From Maniola hyperantus (lineage: Eukaryota; Arthropoda; Insecta; Lepidoptera; Nymphalidae): a DNA stretch of 64,000 bases. Each line of letters begins with the position of its first letter. The stretch's first letter is position 1. Where the stretch lies: assembly GCF_902806685.2 (NCBI RefSeq), contig NC_048553.1, forward strand, positions 3,331,099 to 3,395,098. Reading direction: 5' to 3'. A program made the translations under genes and the position numbers. The notes beneath the pieces are model-generated. The model searched no databases, was not told where the DNA came from, and was given only the letters and a program-made list of their open reading frames with translations. Below are positions 1 to 9,000 of this stretch, piece by piece.

Positions 1-83
1 TACAAGTGATCGCAATAGATTTTAGGCCACTTTGTCGTTTATAGGGGTCTGTACCCGAAGTTTGTCAACCGGACCCTATTACC

Positions 84-254
84 AGCTGCGCGATTGCGGT
101 AGAATGACAGCTACAATGTCACGATCGCAATCACCTCTGATTGGTTGACGCTCGCTCACTATTGGCTACAATGCATTGTTGCAACAAGAATCCCACAAAT
201 TCAGCCAATCACAACAATTAAGATTGTAATGATTGATGCATGTTTTGCGAAATC
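84..254 (+). repeat. Interspersed repeat family D (MITE-derived), copy 1
   Basis: About 170 bp running from GCGATTGCGGTAGAATGAC to a TGATGCATGTTTTGCG end. Related copies lie at 9865-10036 (same strand) and at 23560-23735 and 57832-58066 (opposite strand). Only the 57832 copy keeps both inverted ends, so this one appears to be a partial copy. Confidence 0.75.
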
Positions 255-340
255 GACCTACTATTGAACAACAAACTTGACAGGTCTAAATCTAGTGCTA
301 TCCTTTTCTGCAGGGAGTATCAAGCTCTACAAGTGATAGG

Positions 341-540
341 GTTCTGTACCCGAAGTTTGCCAACCGGACCCTATTACCAGGCGTCCCCTGTCCATCCGTC
401 TGTCTATCGTATCTCGTGAACCGTAATAGGTAGAGTTGAAATTTTCAAAGAATATGACTCAAGCAAAATCTACTTGCTTGACCGTCTCGGAACCTCTTTA
501 CAGAGTACTATTATACATTCTGTGCTAACAGTAACAGAAT
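341..540 (+). repeat. Divergent subfamily of repeat family A (GGGTTCYGTACCCG type)
   Basis: Starts with a GGGTTCTGTACCCG-like block and continues with CCGTCTGTC and 'cgtgaaccgtaatagg' motifs, also seen at 23153-23385. A short piece of the same unit lies at 43-82, so the first 540 bases are repeat fragments only. No gene is visible. Confidence 0.55.
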
Positions 541-586
541 GGAATAGAGACGGTGTTTACGACCAACCAGGTGATCTAATACAATA

Positions 587-947
587 CGTAGACTGAATAA
601 AAAAGCTAGACTAAAGTACTGTGTAACCGCGACTGAGATAGCGATAGCCCGACGTAACGATGAATAACACTACAATTAAGTACCATTGCTTAATAGTCAA
701 TATTTGTATTAACCGATCAACAACGTCTTTTATGTGAAAACAAGTAAATAACTAATGAGAAATACAATGATGCCACGAATTCTCAAAGTTTGTTTTGCAA
801 CTAAAGTTGTGTATTCCTTGAAAAAAATCGGTTACACGATAAGGGACAAAAAATAGGTTAGCTGCGTCTCTGTTTATCACATTAGTAACTTTATCTGTGC
901 TCTCTTTTTTTTAAAGTGTGAATGAGAAAGCAATTACTCCGTCTACG
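587..947 (-). mobile_element. hAT-like MITE, copy 1
   Basis: A 361-bp non-coding element with imperfect inverted ends (CGTAGACTGAATAA at the left, the complement of CGTAGACGGAGTAATTG at the right). It is flanked by a perfect 8-bp duplication ATACAATA (579-586 and 948-955). An 8-bp target duplication is typical of hAT elements. The body matches 59331-59724 in the opposite orientation over most of its length. Confidence 0.85.
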
Positions 948-1816
948 ATACAATAATAATTAGATTGCATTTGCACCTTGATTGCACCTTAATCGCAGGG
1001 TTTTGAGGTGTGCAACCTAAAGGCTAGAGAAAATCATACACATAAAAGAATGAAACATTATTTATTGACATAATAGTAACCGTAAAATATTTACATTAAA
1101 AATTACAAATATCACATAAAACACACGCCAAAGAAATTTGGTACAGCAAGTTATTCTCAATAAGTACAATATTAGTTGAATGAAAAAGTATTAATAAAAA
1201 AACAAAAAAAGTCTTGAAATAATTAAGTTCGTAAGGTTTAATCCAACTACATCCCGAAGGGTTCTAACAATAGATTCGCCATATTGGATATTTTATGACG
1301 TCATAACCAATCACTCAACCTAATTAAAAATATATAAACTCTTCACCCTTCGCTCCGTATTCGGTTAATAAGACTTTACAATAAAATTATAAGGTTAAAA
1401 ATTAAATTAATTAAATTAAGTCTAAACTATCGTTAAAAAATATTTAAGTATTTAGAAAATAAAATAAGTATTAATTTGTTTACATTAATATATAAAATAA
1501 ATATATTTCAAATATATATATACTTTGTATAAAACGTTTTATAAAACATACAACGTTATTTCTGAAATACATAATATTTATTATAATCAATTAGCACAAA
1601 CTTGCTAAGTTTTACGTGTTTGTGCTGTGTACTAAAAACTAATTTGATAAAAAATTTCTCTGATTTTTAAGCTGATATAAATAACCCACCGTCATTACTA
1701 GGTGAAGGCGTAAACACATTACTGTGTTGTGCTGTGACGCGGCAAAAGTCAATGGCGGCACACATTTTATAACGAAGCACAAATAATAAAAATAATAAAA
1801 TATTACATATTATGTA
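948..1816. other. AT-rich stretch, nothing recognised
   Basis: Very A+T-rich sequence with runs of A and T and no usable reading frame. No recognisable repeat ends were seen. It lies beyond the last AdSS exon found; the AdSS terminal exon could in principle be in this part of the window but was not identified. Confidence 0.5.
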
Positions 1817-2046
1817 CCGTCAAACTAGCCAACTTTGCCACTCAATGATACTTTACCCAAAAAGCAATTTATAAGCAAATTAACTATGTATTTTTTTTAA
1901 ACAAATTAACACTTAAACCAAAATTTGTTCGATTTTGATGGCGGGCAAAGTAATCCGGACTTTTAGCCAACATTGCCCACATCGATTTTTATAAATTGCT
2001 TTTTGGGCAAAATATCATTGAGTGGCAAAGTTGGCTAGTTTGACGG
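1817..2046. mobile_element. Tc1/mariner-type MITE with ~60-bp inverted repeats
   Basis: The sequence starts CCGTCAAACTAGCCAAC and ends with its complement GTTGGCTAGTTTGACGG. The arms match for about 60 bp with few mismatches, and a TA dinucleotide flanks each side (1815-1816 and 2047-2048). This fits a TA-inserting mariner-type element of 230 bp without coding capacity. Confidence 0.8.
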
Positions 2047-3056
2047 TACGTAATGAAAACTGTGCAATAAAAGCCCAGTTCCAGGCTTGTGCTCCACCAC
2101 ACTCATTGAACCTATAAAAGGGCTATTTCAAAAAAACTCGTGTTCTACTAAGCTGTCAAAATTAGTGACAGCGGACATCAAGTTATTCGCATCCGCATCC
2201 GCAAATGCAGAACATTCCCATTAATTCAGACATCCGCATCCGCGGATGTGAACTTCTAACAAATCTGCTGATGTCAAAATATTGGCATCCACAACCCTGC
2301 TTCACACTACATCACAGTAATGTGTCTGTAACTTTAAGCTGAACTATAGCCTTATTAATAATTGTATTAAAATAGGAACCATGCCAGCCACTATTACAAT
2401 ATAAATATGTTTCAACATGATAGTATATGTATTGTAGTACATATATGTACAAATAATTTTTTTGTTGGTTTCAATAAAAGTTATCTTAAAGAACACATTG
2501 GCCAAATGCGCTCGGCTATTCTACTCGGCAAAAGAATAGCCGAGCTATAAACACCCAATGATATTAAATGTCAGAGTCCAAACCTTTAATTCAAACTGAG
2601 TATCACTTTTAAAAAAAATGCGATTCGCAAATAATGTTGCCGTTGGCCGGAATTCACCGAACGTATTGGACCAATGTGTAGGTACAGGAGTCACGACAGC
2701 ACATTACAATACGTGTGACCTAAGTGGTTCATTATGCAAGGCGTGACTTAGCGCCCGAGCGTAGTGAGGTGCAACGAAGTACACCGTGTGATAGATTTGC
2801 TCAAGTGTATCTTATATTATTTTATAGAAAGTGACTTAATATAAAACATTTTAACACTATAAAATCTAGCGTTAAAACTATCTGAGTGATATCCATTATA
2901 AACATTAATGTTTAACGGCTAAAACTCATGTTTTGAAACCAGTCGGGCATACACCGAGTTCCGACTAACACGTGAGTTCAGGGCCCTTAGACATAATTAC
3001 TATAAAATCTGTTAAAATTACTTTGACCGAAAGTAGCAATAAACGCCATATTATAT
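2047..3056. other. Non-coding stretch, unclassified
   Basis: No convincing gene. It holds a 13-bp perfect hairpin at 2510-2545 (GCTCGGCTATTCT and its complement) and a short GCATCCGCATCCGC-rich patch at 2190-2245. Neither could be assigned. Confidence 0.4.
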
Positions 3057-3059
3057 TTA

Positions 3060-3240
3060 TTATTTATTCAGATACAAGTTAGCACTTGAGTCTTGACTGC
3101 AATCTCACCTGGCGGTAAGTGATGATCTAAGATGGATGTAGGCTAACCTGGAAGGGGTATGGCAGTTTTTATTAAACTCATACCCCTTTGGTTTCTACAC
3201 GGCATCGTACCGGAACGCTAAAGTATATAATAAAATTGCA
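3060..3240 (+). repeat. Interspersed repeat family K (LINE 3' end-like), copy 1
   Basis: Contains the blocks 'tcacctggcggtaagtgatg', 'ggctaacctggaagg' and 'ttggtttctacacggcatcg', shared with 12285-12500 and partly with 25305-25430 and 41095-41230. Probably the 3' end of a LINE or a SINE; no coding remains. Confidence 0.55.
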
Positions 3241-3539
3241 GGTTATATATTTCAGGCTTTAGTGTATAAAATAATACCTACATATCTTAAGTAAAATACT
3301 GTTGCTAACATAGTAATATAGCATATTGGCGTTGATATAATATTATATAAGTCGATTAGTTTAAATTTTAAAGGCAGCAACATACTTTTAAACATTTTTT
3401 TTCTTTGTGTGACCAGCCTATATCACAAAAGTCATGATTATTATCAAAGGAGAACACCAGTGTGTTGTTTGTAGGTTTGTCCTTCAATCACGCCACACTA
3501 TGTGATTTTTGCATGGATATAGTTAAAAGCCTGGTGAGT

Positions 3540-3720
3540 GGCATAGCCTACTTTTTATTCCGGAAAAACAAACAGTTCTTACGGGATTTTTAAAAATCTA
3601 AATGCACGCAAATTACGGCGGGAGGTCTGTCGAGCACGGGTGACGTGTGGGTGTGCGAGGCGTCCCCCCGCCTCATACTCCGATTGCCATCTCAACATGC
3701 CGCGTACTATACTTTGATTG
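3540..3720. repeat. Helitron fragment plus half of a GC-rich MITE (family I)
   Basis: The left part (3544-3605) matches the inner LEP1-type Helitron sequence 'catagcctactttttatt'. The right part (about 3615-3712) is one arm of family I, whose fuller copies are at 6671-6834 and 63167-63315. Both are truncated. Confidence 0.5.
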
Positions 3721-4384
3721 AAATTATTGTGGGGGACTACTGACACCTAGCGTTTTGGCCATGTTGGCCTTTTTGTATAACCTAGCGCGGTCAGGTAGTT
3801 GTTCCCCGACCACCGCGTACACTGGTCCTATCCTGTCTTGTATTTGTGTTTATAACTTAGAGTCAAAGAAATTATTAAAGCAGTAATGAATTGGTGAACT
3901 TTTGTGTTATTTACCCCGATAGACTGACAAAGGAACACGACGCTATTGATTGGTAGGCATCTCTAATTTAGAGCACATAGCCACCAACCATCTTATAAAA
4001 TTATAGCAATTAGATAATCACAACTTTCAAGCTAGCGCCTTTAGGTTTTATGTAAATTCGTGGCGGTTCTCCAACAGAGCGTTTTCGAAGTATGTTTCCG
4101 CCTTTAAATTGATCGCATATCGATTATCACGGACTGCATTACTTCCAGCTATTGCAGGTCCATGCGGATAGATGTGCGGTCACCTTTACCGAAGACCCTT
4201 TATAACTATCTGCATATCCCGAACTCGGGTAACTGACTATTGTGTACAATATCGTGATTTCAGACTATTTCTAAAGTACACCAACTAGAACTTTAAGCAT
4301 GAATAGCTCAAGGGCCAATTTGCCAGAAATATTCGGACCAAAGTAGCCGTAGTACTGTTTGTACGAACGCTTTCGCACTGCCTC
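3721..4384. other. Non-coding stretch, nothing recognised
   Basis: Unique-looking sequence with no long reading frame, no splice-flanked conserved peptide and no repeat ends that I could match within the window. Confidence 0.35.
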
Positions 4385-4385
4385 A

Positions 4386-4668
4386 AGGTGAGTCTACGCT
4401 ATACGAACCGAGCACGAGCCGAACACAATTCGTCTAGTGTGGACCGACTTACAAGCCTCGAACGAGCGCGTTGCGAGCATTTCGTTCGTGGTCGGCTGCG
4501 TTCCGCCTGTTGTCGGTTTTTTGACGAACACAAAGGGATTTGCTTCGCGCTCGCAGTGATCGTTGTAGGTTCGTTGTACGTCCACACTTGACGCCGCGAA
4601 CGACGAAGCCGAGAACGGCTCCGCTTGTGCTTTGCTTGTGCTCGGTTCGTCTAGCGTAGACCCACCTT
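4386..4668. mobile_element. Palindromic MITE (AGGTGAGTCTACGCT ends)
   Basis: The left end AGGTGAGTCTACGCTATACGA is repeated in inverted form at the right as CGTCTAGCGTAGACCCACCT. The inverted arms continue through ACCGAGCAC. Length is about 283 bp, non-coding and locally GC-rich. Short reading frames here on both strands are products of the palindrome. Confidence 0.7.
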
Positions 4669-4719
4669 TAGATTCAAATCGGACATGTCGCATATAATAT
4701 GAATAGCTTCGATTTAGAT

Positions 4720-4815
4720 CAAGAAAGAAAGAAAATACATTTATTTGTTGTTGGTGTCACAGATAAAAACAAAGGTACAAATGTAACATTTTCATCTGTG
4801 ACACCACCCCAAATG
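4720..4815 (-). repeat. LINE 3'-end fragment with GAAA-rich tail
   Basis: A 'gaaagaaagaaaatacattt' tract is followed by 'gttgttggtgtcacagat', resembling the poly-A proximal end of insect LINEs seen on the reverse strand. Too short to assign a clade. Confidence 0.4.
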
Positions 4816-5446
4816 GGTGTTATCAGAGACAGAACTAGTGCGTAAGCAATATCCGAACTCGGTCCGAGTTTTTTAAATCTGTAATTTCACGGATTCGGAT
4901 CGGATGCAGTGCGTAGCCGCTCTTACACAGAACACGCATATAATGTGTGCGAGAGAGACGGAATGATTAGCGCCGCTTCGATTCGATTTTCCTTTATTGC
5001 CGTTGTAGGTTAAAAATAGTCCAACACCGAGTGCACATCAGCCGTCCTTTACATACATTTAGTTTAGTAGACAACTAGAGCATAACATACATTTCACTAG
5101 CGACGTCCCGCGTCGCCGCGCGTTAATGCGCGTTGATGATCGATTCTCGTCCTTGACCAACGCCTATGTATTTCACTGGAAAATAGAAAAAATATACATG
5201 ATATATGAACATTGCGAAGCTACATCTTTCTTGTTTGCAATCTTTCATCTTCTTTGCAAATCGTTACTTGTAAATATGTATCCGCACCCGTAAAAACTCC
5301 GCATCAATTGATGCGTATGTCTGAATTGAAGATCGTCGATCATCTTAATGCGAATATCCGATACACCTCTGGTACAAACTTATATGTATTAGAAATATCA
5401 AGAAGGGTTCAACTAAGCCGTAAAAAATTAACTACATATTAGACAG
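4816..5446. other. Non-coding stretch, nothing recognised
   Basis: No conserved peptide or repeat end was identified. A terminal AdSS exon was looked for here by eye (reverse strand, V-K-W-x-G-V-G-K-like) and not found. Confidence 0.35.
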
Positions 5447-5760
5447 ATCATCATCATCATCACCATCAACCAATAGACGTCCACTGCTGAACATAGGTCT
5501 CTTGTAGGGACTTCCACACGCCACGGTCTTGCGCCGCCTGGATCCAGCGGCTCCCTGCGACTCGTCTGATGTCGTCCGTCCACCTAGTGGGGGGTCTTCC
5601 CGGGGGTCCCGGGGGCCTTATCGGTTGTACGAACTATGTGCCCTGCCCATTGCCACTTCAGCTTCGCAACCCGCTGAGCTATGTCGCTTACTCTAGTTCT
5701 CCTACGGATCTCCTCATTTCTGATTTGATCATTAGACAGATAGTCAAACTCATTATTAGT
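5447..5760 (-). mobile_element. RTE-type LINE, 3' coding remnant
   Basis: Read on the minus strand this gives the C-terminal end of an RTE-type endonuclease/reverse transcriptase: K-L-K-W-Q-W-A-G-H, then R-W-T-D-D-I-R-R, G-S-R-W-I-Q-A-A and Q-Q-W-T-S-I-G stop, followed by a (TGATGA)n tail at 5448-5465. Parts are deleted or frame-broken, so it is dead. Sister fragments lie at 26690-26905 and 40570-40866. Confidence 0.75.
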
Positions 5761-5782
5761 AATATACTAGTGTGAAATTTAC

Positions 5783-5874
5783 CTGGCGCTACTGGCAAGA
5801 ACTCTTTGAGTTTGACGCAGTTGCATGCGGTAACGAGCAAGTAAGCCATGTCACGCACGTGCTCTGTGCTAGCA
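5783..5874 (-). pseudogene. Decayed partial duplicate of AdSS exon 9
   Basis: On the minus strand this encodes S-T-E-H-V-R-D-M-A-Y-L, then C-V-K-L-K-E-F-L-P-V-A-P, followed by a splice-donor-like G|GTAAAT. It closely parallels the 3' three quarters of exon 9 (5909-6029), which reads S-T-E-D-V-R-D-M-A-N-L to L-Q-V-P and G|GTAAAT. The frame is the same and has no stop. The first part of the exon (V-E-Y-V-T-L-P-G-W) and an acceptor are missing. It lies 35 bp downstream of exon 9 within the following intron, so it is most likely a non-functional duplicate. Confidence 0.7.
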
Positions 5875-5908
5875 GAGTACGTGCTCCCGCTCAAATATAT
5901 ATATTTAC

Positions 5909-6029
5909 CTGGCACTTGCAAGAAGTCCTCAATGAGCTTGACGTAGTCGCGTGCGGCGGCGGGTAAGTTGGCCATGTCGCGCACGTCCTCCGTGCTGCAG
6001 GCCCAGCCTGGCAGCGTCACGTACTCCAC
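5909..6029 (-). CDS. AdSS: AdSS exon 9
   Basis: Acceptor ...ATGTCAG|GTGGAG and donor CCAG|GTAAAT. Encodes V-E-Y-V-T-L-P-G-W through F-L-Q-V-P, the penultimate part of the enzyme. It ends one base into a codon, so a further exon is required. The following intron carries the decayed copy at 5783-5874. Confidence 0.9.
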
Positions 6030-9000
6030 CTGACATGTACATATACTTCATTTAGTAGTTGATCTCAGTTAACTCCTAAGCACAGAAAACAGTTAAGGAA
6101 GGTGTCCAATAGAAACGGGTCAGGCCGCAACGGTACGGCGAGCATTTTCAATGTATGTATTATCCGTCCCGCCGCGCTTCAAGTCGACGCAATCTATACT
6201 AATATTATAAATGCGAAAGTGTGTCTGTCTGTCTGCTAGCTTTTCACGGCTCAACCATTCAACCGATTTTGACGAAATTTGGTACAGAGATAGTTTGTAT
6301 CCCGGGGAAGGACATAGGCTACTTTTTATCCCGGAAAATTAAAGAGCCCCCACGGGATTTTCAAAAACCTAAATCCACGCGGACGAAGTCGCGGGTATCA
6401 TCTAGTTTCATATAAAATGTACAGCAGGCGTATTGTTGCGTTGCAATGCGGCCCGACTCGGTCCGCCTGGTAGATGCTAAGCTTTAAATATAGCCTACTA
6501 GTTGATGGCCGCGACCCCGAGGGAACTCTTTATTTTTCCGGGAAGTAGCCTATGTCCTTCCCCGGGATGTAAGCTAACTCTGTACCAAATTTCATCAAAT
6601 CGGTTGAACTGTTTGGCCGTGAAAAGCCAGACAAACAGACACACTTTTGCATTTATAATATTAGTATGGATAGTACGCGACAGGTCGAGATGGCAATCGA
6701 GGTGGGGACGCCCCGCACAGCTCTCGCGCTAACCCGGTACGGGCGAGCGCGGGTGACGTGCGAGTATGCGGAGCGTCCCCCCCCCCCCCCCCCCGCTTCA
6801 TGGCCCGATTGCCATCGACATGTCGCGTACTATAGATTATTTTTTGTTTGGTTGCTTTCATGTTTTGTTGGGATGTATGTCTATAATAAAAGTTATTATC
6901 CCGGGCTCTAACTTTTCGGAGTTATGTGTGTTTTAATTAATTAAATATCACTTGCTTTGACGGTGAAGGAAAACATCGTGAGAAAACCTGCATGCCTGAG
7001 AGATTTCCATAATGTTCTCAAAGGTGTGTGAAGTCTACCAATCCGCACATGGCCAGCGTGGTAGACTATGGCCAAAACCCTTCTCACGTGATCGTGATGT
7101 GTGATGTTTATAATATAAGGCCTGAGAAATGATTCATTTTCTCACCTCAACATTGCTAAGTTCAGGCATGGAGGATGGGAAGTAGTTGATTTTCTTCCCG
7201 TTGGATTTGTACGCAACACCCACTTTGATTTCTTTCAACGTGTCCAAAATGTCTAGCTTTGTTAGACATAACCTGTAACATAGATAATGAGGATAAGTTA
7301 TTTATTTACATAGTTAGAACTGAACTATGAAGTCAGGAGCTTTTTAAATTTCCTACACTAGATGATGCCCGCGACTTCATCCGCGTGGATCTAGTTTCTT
7401 AGGATGATTCTTCTAGGATCTTTGAAGAGCTTTTTGACCTCATTCCACCCTCTTTTTTCTACAACCGCACCGCGCGCCACCGTAAGGAATTTCACCCTCA
7501 CCACCTGGGTGTCTGGTGCACTTTCCCACATTCCCACTAGATTACAAGATGGGGCTATTCAAGGGGCGGACCAACAAATTCCTAAAAGGCCGGCTGGTGC
7601 TGCAAATGTTCATGGGCGGCGGTAATCACTTAACATCAGGTGACCCGCCTGCTCGTTTGCTCGCTATCTCTACTAAAAAAAAAAAAGGTTTTTTTTCAAA
7701 TCCTGTGGGAACTCTTTGATTTTCCGGGATAAAAAGCTGCCTATATCAATTTCCGGGATCAAGCTACCTCTATATCAAATTTTGTATAAGTCAGTTAAAT
7801 GGATGGGCCTTTAAGAATCCCGTGGGAACTCTTCAATTTTTCGGGATAAAAAGTAGCCTATGTCCTTCCCCGGTATATAAGCTAACTCTGTACCAAATTT
7901 CATCAAAATTGGTTGTACTGATGGGCCGTGAAAAGCTAGTAGACAGAGAGAGAGACAGACAGGCAGACAGACACACTTTCGCATTTATAATATAAGTATG
8001 GATTAGGAATTATTAGACGACTTCGTATGCGTGGATCTAGACTTTTAAAAATCCCGTGAGGGATAAAAAGTGGGGGACGAAGTCGCGAGCATAAGCTAGT
8101 CTTGTACATATATAAAAGGAAAAGGTAACTGACTGATCTATCAACGCACAGCTCAAATTACTGGACGAATCGGGCTGAAATTTGGCATGCAGATAGCTCT
8201 TATGACATAGGCATCCTCTAAGAAAGGATTTTTGAAAATTCAACCCCTAAAGGTGAAACAAGGGGTCGAAATTTGTTTAGTCCACGCGGATATAAGCTAG
8301 TTTGTAATATATTTTTTACCCCATTTTACCACTTATTTACAAGTTACAGTACGCAATACTCACGAGGTATAGCCGTTCACCATGGCAGTGTAGCGCACCA
8401 CCACTAGATCAAGCCAACCACAGCGCCTCACGCGTTTGGTGGTCACCCCCACCTCGTGGCCGCGCTCTTGCAGCAACGTACCAGTTTCCTGCAAATGGCA
8501 TCGATTAAAGTGGGATTTGTGTGGTGCTGCGTGGTGGTGGAGCATATTGCTTGCCGAGTGGCTGCTTGTCCTGCATGGTTAGCAGTGGGAGGGCGCGCGG
8601 TGCATTTCGCATGCTGCATTTTGCATCATTCGGATTCGACCTGTTTCAGCGGAATACAGCAAATTCAGTTTTTGGTTCATTGCATATCATGGACTTCCGC
8701 AAAGTATCGCCTGCTTCTATACAACATCGATTTTATTGATCGATCAATCATAATAGACGGCGAAGAGAAATCGTCATGCAATTCTAGCATCGATCGAATC
8801 GATTTGATGTCGGAGAATTCGATCGAAGTAAACTGGTTTCATAGTACTATTGATTGAGGGCTTCTTCAGTGATACTTAACCAGTTAAATAGGGGATGAAA
8901 GTTTGTAAGAAAGTCCGTAATTTTTCAAGTTAATTGCATGAAAATTGGTATTTGGGTTTTCGGTCACACATGAAGAAATACGTGTTTCAGGATTTTTCGA

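Noticed and set aside
4388..4693. Overlapping short frames on both strands.
   Set aside because: They fall inside a palindromic MITE; the two strands mirror each other.
8456..8857. A 133-codon plus-strand frame.
   Set aside because: Overlaps AdSS exon 7 on the other strand, has no splice context, and its Cys/His-rich sequence matches no family I know.
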